From: Streptomyces cinnamoneus
GTDB lineage: Bacteria > Actinomycetota > Actinomycetes > Streptomycetales > Streptomycetaceae
Assembly: GCF_002939475.1 (NCBI RefSeq)
Contig: NZ_PKFQ01000001.1
Coordinates: forward strand, 4,089,001 to 4,153,000
DNA: 64,000 nt
Direction of reading: 5' to 3'
This document shows, one piece after another, positions 6,494 through 15,972 of the stretch. The position numbers and the translations under genes are program-made. The notes under the pieces were generated by a model. That model was given only the letters and a program-made list of their open reading frames with translations, was not told where the DNA came from and did no database searches. The stretch's first letter is position 1, and every line of letters starts with the position of its first letter.

Positions 6494-9400
6494 GTGGAAG
6501 ACAGACGCCGCGACGTCGACGGCGCAACCGTCGGGGCGCCACCCTCGGGCACGGACCCGGCCGGGGAGCAGCTACGGCGGTTACGTCGCGAACGCGGTGT
6601 ATCACTGGTCAAGCTCGCCCGCTCGGCGTTCTACAGCAAGGGATATCTGAGCAAGGTCGAAAACGGTGAGAAGCCGCTGACTCTGGAACTCGCGCGCGCC
6701 TGCGATCAGGCGCTGGAAACCGGCGGCGCACTCGAACGCATCGTTCTCCATCCGACCGCCGGCGGTGAAAGGCCCCGGCGGCGGGAGGACGATGAGGCGT
6801 GCCCGTACCAAGGGCTCTCGCCGTTCGAGCAGGAAGACGCCCGCTGGTATTTCGGGCGGGAGGAGACCGTCGCGCACCTGGCGTCCCGACTCGCCCAGCA
6901 TCTCCACCGTCCGGGCCCCCTCGTGCTCACCGCTCCCTCCGGCGCGGGAAAGTCGTCCCTCCTGCGAGCCGGACTGATCACGGCGCTGCGCCGGGGGGTT
7001 CTGCCCGTCGACGGATCGCGGAACTGGCCGGTGAGCCTCTTCACGCCCGGGGAACAACCCGTGGCGGCACTCCTGGAACAGCTGGCCGCGACGACCGGGG
7101 CGAGCCGGCGGGCACTTGAGAAGTCCCTCCAGCGGGGGCCCGGGGAACTCGCGGCGATGGTGCGGGCGGAAGTGACCGAGCGGTTCGCCCGAGCCCCGGA
7201 ACCGGAGACGGAGCACACCGGGCCGGCGGAAACTCCCGCCGCCGCCCCGCGCACGGCCGCGGTCGTCGTCATAGTCGACCAGTTCGAGGAGGTCTTCACC
7301 CTCTGCCAGGACGCCGCCGAGCGGTCGTCGTTCATCGAGACGCTGACCGCCCTGACCGAGCCCCCGGCGCCGGAGGACGACGGGCTGCCCACCGCCGTGG
7401 TCGTCCTGGGCATGCGGGCCGACTTCTACGACCGCTGTCTGGCCTTCCCCGGACTGGCCTCCTCGCTCCAGGACGGTCACGTCGCACTGGGTCCCCTGAG
7501 CGACGCCGCGTTGCGCGAGGTCATCGTGGGTCCGGCCCGGGCGGCCGGGCTGACGGTCGGGCCCGGGCTCGTCGAGGTGCTGTGCCGCGACCTCGGCCGG
7601 GCACCGACGGGCGAGGCGGCCGGAAACCCCTCCCGGACCAGCGTGCTGCCCTTCCTCTCGCACGCGCTCCTGGGCACCTGGCAGCACCGTGAGGGCACGG
7701 CCCTGACGGTCGCGGGCTACCAGCGGACCGGGGGCATCTGCGAGGCCGTCGCCGCCACCGCGGAACAGGCCTACGTCTCGCTGCCCGCGGAACTGCGTCC
7801 CATCGCCCGCCGCGTGCTGCTCCAGCTCGTCCGCATCGGCGAGGACCACGAGGCCAGCCGCCGGGCCGCCCGTTCGAACCTCCTGGAGGGCGGCACCACA
7901 CGGGAGGCCGTCGAGGCCGTCCTGGGGGTGTTCATCCAGGCGCGCATGCTGACGGCGGACACCGACCACGTGGGGCTGGCCCACGAGGTCCTGCTGCACG
8001 CCTGGCCCCGGCTGCGCCAGTGGATCGACGAGGACCGGGCCGACCTCCACGCCCACCAGCTCCTCGCCGAGGCCGCCGCGTTGTGGGACCAGAGCGGGCG
8101 CGACCCCAGCATGCTGTACCGGGGGAACCGTCTGTCCGCGGCCCGGGACCGGCAGGGCGACCCCGGCCCCGCCATCGCCCTGCCGGCCGTCGTCCGGCGG
8201 TTTCTCGAAGCGAGCGCCGAGCTTGAGGCCACCGAGGAACGCAGGGACCGTGACCGTGTGAAGCGGCTGCGGCTGCTGGTTTCCGGGCTCGCCACCCTGC
8301 TCGTGCTCACGCTCGTGGCGGGCACGTCCGCCTTCGTGGAGAAGCGGTCGGCCGAGGAACAGCGCCGCATGGCGGCGTCCCGCGAACTGTCCGCCCGGGC
8401 CGACCTGCTCAACCGCGACGCGCCCGAGGCGGCGACGCTCTCCGCGCTCAGCGCCTACCGGCAGGCGCACACCGGCCAGGCGCGCGGGAGCATCATCAGC
8501 GCCTACGCGCGTTACCGGGCGAACGAGTTCACCGGCCACGACAAGCCCGTCAACGCCGTCGCCTACTCGCCCGACGGCCGGACGCTGGCGACCGCGAGCG
8601 ACGACCACACGGTCAAGCTGTGGAACGTCACCTCGAAGCGCCTGATCACCACCTTGCGCGGGCACACCCGGGGCGTCGACGCCCTGGCCTTCTCGCCCGA
8701 CGGCAAGGTCCTCGCCAGCGGAGGGGAGGACGGCAGCGCGAAGCTGTGGCACCTGCCGACGAACACGGTGATCGCCACGCTTGCGGGGCACCGGGGCGCC
8801 GTCCTGACCGTCGTCTTCAGCCGCGACGGCGGGACCCTGGTCACGGCCGGCCACGACAGGGACGTCAAGCTGTGGGACACCGTCACGCACCAGCTCACGG
8901 CCACCCTCAGCGGCCACACCCAACAGGTCATGGGAGCCGCCTTCTCGGCCGACGGCCGGACGCTGGCCACCGTCTGCAACGACCACACGGTCAAGCTGTG
9001 GGACACCGCCACGCGCAAGGAGACGGGCACCCTCACGGGCCACTCCGACTCCGTCATGGCCGTGGCCTTCTCCGCGGACGACCGGATCCTGGCCACCGCG
9101 AGCGCGGACCGGACCACGATGCTGTGGGAGACCGCGACGAACCGCCCGCTGGCCGTTCTCACCGGTCACACCGACCAGGTGATGGACCTCGCCTTCTCCC
9201 CCACGGACCGCCGGCTGGCCACCGCCTCCTACGACGGCACGGTGCGCCTGTGGGACCCGGCCACGGGGGAGTCCACCACCACGCTGCGCATCGGACAACC
9301 CGTCCAGGCCCTGGCCTTCTCGCCGGACGGCCGTCACCTCGCCACCGCCCTGCTCTCCTCCCGCGGCTCCCTCCCGCCCACCGCCGGCGGGCAGGCGGGA

Positions 9401-10399
9401 CGGGCGGACGGGACCAGGATCTGGGACGTCTCCTCCGGGCAGGCCGTCGCCACCTTCCCCAACGGGACGACGCCCCCGACGTCGGCCGTCGTCTCGCCCG
9501 ACGGCCGGACGCTGGCGGTCGGCGACACCGACGGTCTGGTGACGCTGTGGAACCTCGCCGACGACCAGCCCATCGTGACGCTGACCGGTCATTCCGCCGC
9601 CGTCACGCAGCTGGCGTTCGCACCGGACGGCCGGACACTGGCCAGCGGCTCCGCCGACCGGACCGTACGGCAGTGGAATCTCTCGACCTTCGCGGAGGAC
9701 GCCGTCTTCACGGGGCACGGCCAGGCCGTCCTCGGCGTGGCGTTCAGCCCCGACGGGCAGCTCCTGGCGGCGGCGGGGGCCGACCACACCACCCGGCTGT
9801 GGGACACGCGCTCCCGCCGGCTCGTGGACACCATCATCGGTGACACCGACAGCGCGGCCACGGTGGCGTTCAGCCCGGACGGCCGGACCCTGGCCAGCGG
9901 CAACTACAACGGATCCGTGCGGCTGTGGGACGTCCCCGCGCGCCGGACCACCACGGTCCTGCGCGGGCAGAACGCCACCACCTGGGCGGTCGCCTTCAGT
10001 CACGACGGCCGGCTGCTCGCCACGGCCGGGGCCGACGGGGACATCCGGCTGTGGGACGCCGCCACCCACAGGCCCGTCACCACGCTCACCGGCCACACCG
10101 GCGAGGTGCGGGCCCTGGCGTTCAGCCCGGACGGCCGGACCCTGGCCAGCGGCGGCGCCGACCGGACCGTGCGGCTCTGGGACACCACCGGGCGCCGGAC
10201 GGAGGCGACGCTGACGGGCCACGAGGGTGACGTCACCTCCGTGGCGTTCGCTCCTGACGGCCACACCCTGGCCACCACGAGCGCGGACCGGACCGTACGG
10301 CTGTGGGAACTCGACGCGGACGCCGTGGCCACCCGGATCTGCCAGATCAGCGCCACCCACCAGTGGCCCGCCAAGGGGTGCCCGGGGGCCGGCCGATAG
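6494..10399 (+). CDS. HTH - nSTAND1 NTPase - transmembrane - WD40 (14 repeats) protein
   Basis: A 1301-residue signalling protein. Residues ~22-80 are an XRE helix-turn-helix (GEQLRRLRRERGVSLVKLAR, YLSKVENGEKPLTLELA). Residues ~95-560 are a novel-STAND NTPase that opens with the hallmark CPYQGLSPFEQEDARWYFGR, then Walker A GAGKSSLL (~residue 153) and Walker B VVVIVDQFEEVF (~257-268). A basic stretch precedes one membrane helix at ~594-614 (LVSGLATLLVLTLVAG). From ~678 come 14 WD40 repeats (LTGHTxxVxxLAFSPDGRTLA ... LWD type), enough for two seven-blade propellers; repeats 7 and 11-12 are degenerate. STAND proteins oligomerise on ligand binding; with one helix the propellers would lie outside and the HTH inside. 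Codon 30 is TTA (6581-6583), a possible bldA dependence. GAGGGG precedes the GTG. Ligand and targets are unknown. Confidence 0.93.
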   Translation: MEDRRRDVDGATVGAPPSGTDPAGEQLRRLRRERGVSLVKLARSAFYSKGYLSKVENGEKPLTLELARACDQALETGGALERIVLHPTAGGERPRRREDDEACPYQGLSPFEQEDARWYFGREETVAHLASRLAQHLHRPGPLVLTAPSGAGKSSLLRAGLITALRRGVLPVDGSRNWPVSLFTPGEQPVAALLEQLAATTGASRRALEKSLQRGPGELAAMVRAEVTERFARAPEPETEHTGPAETPAAAPRTAAVVVIVDQFEEVFTLCQDAAERSSFIETLTALTEPPAPEDDGLPTAVVVLGMRADFYDRCLAFPGLASSLQDGHVALGPLSDAALREVIVGPARAAGLTVGPGLVEVLCRDLGRAPTGEAAGNPSRTSVLPFLSHALLGTWQHREGTALTVAGYQRTGGICEAVAATAEQAYVSLPAELRPIARRVLLQLVRIGEDHEASRRAARSNLLEGGTTREAVEAVLGVFIQARMLTADTDHVGLAHEVLLHAWPRLRQWIDEDRADLHAHQLLAEAAALWDQSGRDPSMLYRGNRLSAARDRQGDPGPAIALPAVVRRFLEASAELEATEERRDRDRVKRLRLLVSGLATLLVLTLVAGTSAFVEKRSAEEQRRMAASRELSARADLLNRDAPEAATLSALSAYRQAHTGQARGSIISAYARYRANEFTGHDKPVNAVAYSPDGRTLATASDDHTVKLWNVTSKRLITTLRGHTRGVDALAFSPDGKVLASGGEDGSAKLWHLPTNTVIATLAGHRGAVLTVVFSRDGGTLVTAGHDRDVKLWDTVTHQLTATLSGHTQQVMGAAFSADGRTLATVCNDHTVKLWDTATRKETGTLTGHSDSVMAVAFSADDRILATASADRTTMLWETATNRPLAVLTGHTDQVMDLAFSPTDRRLATASYDGTVRLWDPATGESTTTLRIGQPVQALAFSPDGRHLATALLSSRGSLPPTAGGQAGRADGTRIWDVSSGQAVATFPNGTTPPTSAVVSPDGRTLAVGDTDGLVTLWNLADDQPIVTLTGHSAAVTQLAFAPDGRTLASGSADRTVRQWNLSTFAEDAVFTGHGQAVLGVAFSPDGQLLAAAGADHTTRLWDTRSRRLVDTIIGDTDSAATVAFSPDGRTLASGNYNGSVRLWDVPARRTTTVLRGQNATTWAVAFSHDGRLLATAGADGDIRLWDAATHRPVTTLTGHTGEVRALAFSPDGRTLASGGADRTVRLWDTTGRRTEATLTGHEGDVTSVAFAPDGHTLATTSADRTVRLWELDADAVATRICQISATHQWPAKGCPGAGR

Positions 10400-10725
10400 C
10401 CGCACCCCGGCCGGGCCGGTGCCGGTCTCCCCTCACCGCACCGGCCGAGGCCCCCGCCGCCATGCGCGCCGACGGGCGCGCCTCGGTGCCGGGGGCCGGG
10501 GGAGCCGGGTGTCTCTCCCCGCGCCCGGTGACCGTTCGGCCGCGCACCGGCGGGCCGCGTCGAACGACCCGGCGACGGATCCGTGCGTCGCCGTCCCCGG
10601 CTGCGGGCCGGAGGCAACGCCCCGGGCCGCAAGCCGGAGGAACCACCCCGGCCCGTCGCCTGTGCTTCGGCGCACACGAGTGGCCGTTGCACCCGAATCC
10701 CCGGGGGAGATGGCAGGCTTGGGCC
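10400..10725. other. Intergenic region, 326 bp
   Basis: No gene, tRNA or clear operator seen. The first ~50 bases are a run of GGCC/CCGG elements that could fold and end transcription of the STAND gene. The last ~40 bases hold the GGGGGAGA ribosome-binding region of the next gene. Confidence 0.5.
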
Positions 10726-11781
10726 ATGCGCCCGTGTCTTCCTGGTCTTGCCGGCTCCGGAATCGCCGCCGCCCTGATCGCGATGTCCGTCGCCGTGCCC
10801 GCCGTCGCCGACGAGGGCACCGCCGCCGACACCCCCTCCGCGTTCACCATCGAGGACGCCCGCGTCAAGGAGTCCAGCGGGCTCGCCGCCAGCCGCGCGC
10901 ACCCCGGGATCTACTGGACGCACAACGACAGCGGCGACGGCGCGTACGTCTTCGCCGTCGACAGCCGCACCGGGCGCACCGTCGCCAGGGTCACCCTCGA
11001 AGGCGTCGACCCGCGGGACGTCGAGGCGATCTCCCTCGGGCCCGACGGGAACCTCTACCTCGGCGACACCGGTGACAACCTCGGCGGCACGTGGCCCGAG
11101 GTGTGGATCTACCGCTTCGCCGAACCCAAGGAACTCAAGGGCGAGATCACCGTCACCCCCACCCGCTACACCGTGCGCTACGACGACGGCCCCCGTGACG
11201 CCGAGTCGCTGATGGTGCACCCCAAGACCGGGCGGGTGTACATCGTCAGCAAGAAGAAATCCGGCAAGGGCGCGCTGTACGAGGCGCCCGAGACCCTCTC
11301 CGCCTCCGGCGTGAACACCTTCCGGCGGGTGGCCGACATCAACACCTGGGCCACGGACGCCGCGTTCTCCCCCGACGGCACACGGCTTGTCGTCCGCAGC
11401 TACTTCGAGGCCCGCGAGTACCTCTGGAAGGACGGCCGTCCCGTCAAGGAGCTCGGGCGGCCGACCGTGCCCCTCCAGCGACAGGGCGAGTCGGTGACGT
11501 TCACCCTCGACGGGCGGTACCTGATGTACGGGAGCGAGGGCGCCCGCAGCCGCGTGACGCCCGTCAAGCTGACCGGTGAACTCCTGCCCGACAGCGCCCC
11601 CGAGGGGGACAAGGGCGCCGGCCGGTCCGGCAGGGGCGGGGACCAGGCCGCCAGCGGGGACGACGGCGGGGGCGGCCACGACCGTGACCCCGACCTCGCC
11701 GTGGGAGCCGGCCTGATCGCGGTGGTCACCGCCCTGATCGTCGCGCTGCGCCGACTGCTGCGGGGGAAGAAGACCGGTTAG
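10726..11781 (+). CDS. Secreted beta-propeller-like protein with C-terminal membrane anchor
   Basis: A 351-residue exported protein. The signal peptide runs to about residue 28 (MRPCLPGLAGSGIAAALIAM, cleavage after AVA). The body has propeller-like blades (SSGLAASRAHPGIYWTHNDS, YVFAVDSRTGRTVARV, ESLMVHPKTGRVYIVS, DAAFSPDGTRLVVRSY) resembling WD40/NHL-like or SdiA-regulated families. A Gly/Asp-rich linker and one C-terminal helix (LAVGAGLIAVVTALIVALR) then basic RRLLRGKKTG anchor it in the membrane. No catalytic residues are recognisable. The ATG at 10726 is chosen because it begins the signal peptide. It follows the WD40 STAND gene and may be its partner, but the 326-bp gap makes one transcript uncertain. 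Confidence 0.82.
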   Translation: MRPCLPGLAGSGIAAALIAMSVAVPAVADEGTAADTPSAFTIEDARVKESSGLAASRAHPGIYWTHNDSGDGAYVFAVDSRTGRTVARVTLEGVDPRDVEAISLGPDGNLYLGDTGDNLGGTWPEVWIYRFAEPKELKGEITVTPTRYTVRYDDGPRDAESLMVHPKTGRVYIVSKKKSGKGALYEAPETLSASGVNTFRRVADINTWATDAAFSPDGTRLVVRSYFEAREYLWKDGRPVKELGRPTVPLQRQGESVTFTLDGRYLMYGSEGARSRVTPVKLTGELLPDSAPEGDKGAGRSGRGGDQAASGDDGGGGHDRDPDLAVGAGLIAVVTALIVALRRLLRGKKTG

Positions 11782-11838
11782 GCTTCCGTCCCTCCTCCCC
11801 GCTTCCCACAGGTCCCGTCTCCTGCACGTCCCTGTTTC

Positions 11839-12966
<1,128 letters not shown>

Positions 12967-13059
12967 CTAGTGCCTGACCGCCGGTATCCGGCCAGCGGAT
13001 TTCACTCTGTGAGACGTCGACGTCCACCTCTTCCCCCCGTCGCGGTGGACGATGGGCCC

Positions 13060-15924
13060 ATGGCCGATCACGAACGACGGGACGGGGACCTGAGCCGGGC
13101 CCTGGCGCGCGCCCTGCGCCCGGTGGTCCGCGGCGAGGTCGCCTTCGACGCCGGGAGCCGTGCCCTGGTGACCATGGACGCCTCGAACTACCGCCGCGTC
13201 CCCCTCGGCGTCGTCGCCCCGCGCGACGCCGACGACGTCGCGGCGGCCCTCGCCGTCTGCCGCGCGCACGGGGTGCCGGTGGTGCCCCGCGGCGGCGGCA
13301 CCTCGGTGGCCGGGCAGGCCACGGGGGAGGGCGTCGTCCTCGACTTCACCCGGCACATGAACACCCTCGTGCGCGTCGACCCGGAAGCGCACACGGCCGT
13401 CGTCCAGCCGGGACTGGTGCTGGACGGGCTGCGCGCGGCGGCCGCCGCGCACGGGCTGACGTTCGGGCCGGACCCCTCCACGCACGGGCGGTGCACGCTC
13501 GGCGGGATGATCGGGAACAACGCCTGCGGCTCCCACTCCGTGGCCTGGGGGACCACGGCCGACAACGTGTGCGCGCTCGAGGTCCTCACGTACGGCGGCG
13601 AGCACGCACGTCTGTCCCGGGGCACCGAGGGCCTGCCGCCGCGCCTCGCCGACGGGCTGCGCGCCCTCACCGCGGAGAACCTCGCCCTCCTGCGCACCCG
13701 CTTCCCCCGCCTGCCGCGCCGCATCTCCGGCTACGCCCTGGACGCCCTCCTCCCCGAACGGGGCACGGACGTGGCCCGGGCGTTCACCGGCGGCGAGGGC
13801 ACCCTCGGGGTGGTCACCGAGGCGACCGTCCGCCTCGTCGAGGCGCCCCCCGCCCGGGCGCTGGTCGTGCTCGGCTACCCCGACGAGGGCGCGGCGGCCG
13901 ACGCCGCCCCGTCGCTGCTGCCGCACGGGCCGTTGACGGTCGAGGGCATGGCCACCGACCTGGTGGGCCGCGTCGCCGGGCTCCCCGAGGGCGGCGCCTG
14001 GCTGTTCGCCGAGGTCGGCGGCGCCACGCCGGCCGAGGCGGCGGACCGGGCCGCGGCACTCGTCCGCGCGGCCCGCGACGGCGGCCCCACCGGCCACCTG
14101 GTGCTCACCGAGCCCGGCGCCCAGCGCGCCCTGTGGCGCGTACGGGAGGACGCGGCCGGCTTCGCCACGCGGCTGCCCGACGGCGGCGAGGCGTGGCCCG
14201 GCTGGGAGGACTGCGCGGTCCCGCCGGAGCGCCTCGGGGCGTACCTGCGCGACTTCCGGGCCCTGCTGGGCCGCTACGGACTGCGGGGTGCGCCCTACGG
14301 GCACTTCGGCGACGGCTGTGTGCACGTACGCCTCGACGTCGACCTGCTGACGTCCGAAGGCGTGCGCCGCTACCGGCGGTTCTCCGGCGACATGGCCGAC
14401 CTGGTGGTCGCGCACGGCGGTTCGCTGTCCGGCGAGCACGGTGACGGACAGGCGCGGGCGGAGCTGCTTCCGCGCATGTACGGGCCGCAGGCCGTCGCGC
14501 TCTTCGAACGCTTCAAGGACCTGTGGGACCCGCTCGGCGGTCTGAACCCCGGGATGGTCGTCCGCCCCTACCCCCTCGACGCGAACCTGCGCTTCGCCGT
14601 CCTGCCCGGGAAGCCGGTCGACGTGGAGTTCGGCTACCGCGACGACGGCGGGGACTTCGGCGCGGCGGTGCGGCGCTGCGTCGGCGTCGCCAAGTGCCGT
14701 CAGACGACGGTGGACACGGGCGTGATGTGCCCGTCGTACCGGGTCACCGGCGAGGAACGGCACTCCACGCGCGGCCGGGCCCGGCTGCTGCACGAGATGC
14801 TCGCCGGTGAGGTCGTGACCGGCGGATGGCGCTCGCAGGAGGTGCGCGAGGCCCTGGACCTGTGCCTGGCCTGCAAGGGGTGCCGCAGCGACTGCCCGGT
14901 GGGGGTCGACATGGCCACCTACAAGGCGGAGTTCCTGCACCACCACTACGCCGGCCGGGTGCGGCCCGCCGCCCACTACGCGCTGGGATGGCTGCCGCTG
15001 TGGCTGCGGGCCGCGGCGGCGGTGCGGGCCGCGCCCGTGCTCAACGCCGCCGCCCGCACCCCCCTCGCCGCGCTCGCCAAGCGGCTGGGCGGCCTGGCCG
15101 CGGACCGGACGATCCCCGAGCTGCCCGGCGAGCCGTTCACCCGCTGGTGGCGGGCCCGCGGGCCCGGGCGGCCGGCCGGGGACGGTGTGCCCGTCGTGCT
15201 GTGGCCCGACACGCTCACCACCCATCTCTCCCCGGAGACCGGCCGGGCCGCCGTCGCCGTCCTGGAGGACGCGGGACTGCGCGTGATCGTGCCGCCCCGG
15301 CCCGTCTGCTGCGGGCTCACCTGGGTCTCGACCGGGCAGCTCACCCGCGCCCGCGCCGTCCTGCGCCGCACCCTCGACGTCATGGCCCCCGCCCTCGCGG
15401 CAGGCCTGCCCGTCGTCGGCCTGGAGCCGAGCTGTACGGCCGCCCTGCGCACCGACCTGCCGGAGCTGCTGCCCGACGACCCGCGCGCCGCCCGACTCGC
15501 CGCCGCCGTCCGCACCTTCGCGCGGACCGTCGAGGAGTACGCGCCCCACTGGACGCCGCCGCGCGTCGGCCGGCCCGTCGCCGGGCAGACGCACTGCCAC
15601 CAGCACGCGGTGCTCGGCGACGCCGCCGAGCGGCGCCTGCGGGAGAAGGCCGGGCTGACCGGGCCGCTCAGCGGCGGCTGCTGCGGCCTGGCCGGCGACT
15701 TCGGCTTCACGCGGGGCCACGAGGAGGTGTCCCGGGCGTGCGCCGAGGAGCAGCTGCTGCCGTCCCTGCGGCAGGCGCCGGAGGGCGCCGAGATCCTCGC
15801 CGACGGCTTCTCCTGCCGCACCCAGATCGGCCAGCTCGCCGGCGTGCGCGCCCGGCACCTCGCCGAAGTGCTGGCCCAGGCGCTGCGGGAGAGGAACGAC
15901 CCGGCGCCGCCCGGCCGAAAATAA
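13060..15924 (+). CDS. FAD-linked oxidase / Fe-S dehydrogenase fusion (D-lactate/glycolate dehydrogenase-like)
   Basis: A 954-residue protein that fuses a GlcD-like and a GlpC-like half. Residues ~40-250 are an FAD_binding_4 domain (VVPRGGGTSVAGQATGEGVV, then CTLGGMIGNNACGSHSVAWG). Residues ~260-530 are the FAD-oxidase C domain (YGHFGDGCVHVRLDVD, SLSGEHGDGQARAELL). Cysteine clusters follow: CVGVAKCRQ...MCPSYR and CLACKGCRSDCPVGVD for [4Fe-4S] binding, then CCGL motifs (VCCGLTWVSTGQ, GGCCGLAGDFGF). Such proteins oxidise D-2-hydroxy acids at the membrane; the substrate here is not fixed by sequence. In-frame GTG at 13045 is an alternative start. Its stop lies one base from the operator-like palindrome of the AtuA operon. 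Confidence 0.92.
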   Translation: MADHERRDGDLSRALARALRPVVRGEVAFDAGSRALVTMDASNYRRVPLGVVAPRDADDVAAALAVCRAHGVPVVPRGGGTSVAGQATGEGVVLDFTRHMNTLVRVDPEAHTAVVQPGLVLDGLRAAAAAHGLTFGPDPSTHGRCTLGGMIGNNACGSHSVAWGTTADNVCALEVLTYGGEHARLSRGTEGLPPRLADGLRALTAENLALLRTRFPRLPRRISGYALDALLPERGTDVARAFTGGEGTLGVVTEATVRLVEAPPARALVVLGYPDEGAAADAAPSLLPHGPLTVEGMATDLVGRVAGLPEGGAWLFAEVGGATPAEAADRAAALVRAARDGGPTGHLVLTEPGAQRALWRVREDAAGFATRLPDGGEAWPGWEDCAVPPERLGAYLRDFRALLGRYGLRGAPYGHFGDGCVHVRLDVDLLTSEGVRRYRRFSGDMADLVVAHGGSLSGEHGDGQARAELLPRMYGPQAVALFERFKDLWDPLGGLNPGMVVRPYPLDANLRFAVLPGKPVDVEFGYRDDGGDFGAAVRRCVGVAKCRQTTVDTGVMCPSYRVTGEERHSTRGRARLLHEMLAGEVVTGGWRSQEVREALDLCLACKGCRSDCPVGVDMATYKAEFLHHHYAGRVRPAAHYALGWLPLWLRAAAAVRAAPVLNAAARTPLAALAKRLGGLAADRTIPELPGEPFTRWWRARGPGRPAGDGVPVVLWPDTLTTHLSPETGRAAVAVLEDAGLRVIVPPRPVCCGLTWVSTGQLTRARAVLRRTLDVMAPALAAGLPVVGLEPSCTAALRTDLPELLPDDPRAARLAAAVRTFARTVEEYAPHWTPPRVGRPVAGQTHCHQHAVLGDAAERRLREKAGLTGPLSGGCCGLAGDFGFTRGHEEVSRACAEEQLLPSLRQAPEGAEILADGFSCRTQIGQLAGVRARHLAEVLAQALRERNDPAPPGRK

Positions 15925-15925
15925 T

Positions 15926-15939
15926 GCAAGCACGCTTGC
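15926..15939. promoter_or_regulatory. TetR-type operator candidate at head of the AtuA-carboxylase operon
   Basis: GCAAGC and GCTTGC are perfect inverted 6-mers around AC. The site starts two bases after the dehydrogenase stop and ends 33 bp before the atuA start. CAAGC/GCTTG palindromes are common for TetR-family regulators of acyl-CoA and sterol catabolism (for example KstR2-like sites). The TetR gene at 22358-22984 ending this operon is the obvious candidate ligand. Confidence 0.5.
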
Positions 15940-15972
15940 TTGTTTCTCCGGGCGCTGTCACCCTCCGGTGGC

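Noticed and set aside
6602-10405. A 1267-codon minus-strand open frame opposite the STAND-WD40 gene
   Set aside because: It is the mirror of the GC-rich WD40 repeats, is Gly/Val/Arg/His-rich and has no domain; the plus strand has clear families.
12967-15933. A 988-codon minus-strand open frame opposite the FAD/Fe-S dehydrogenase
   Set aside because: Composition is that of an antisense shadow; the plus strand has intact FAD and Fe-S motifs.
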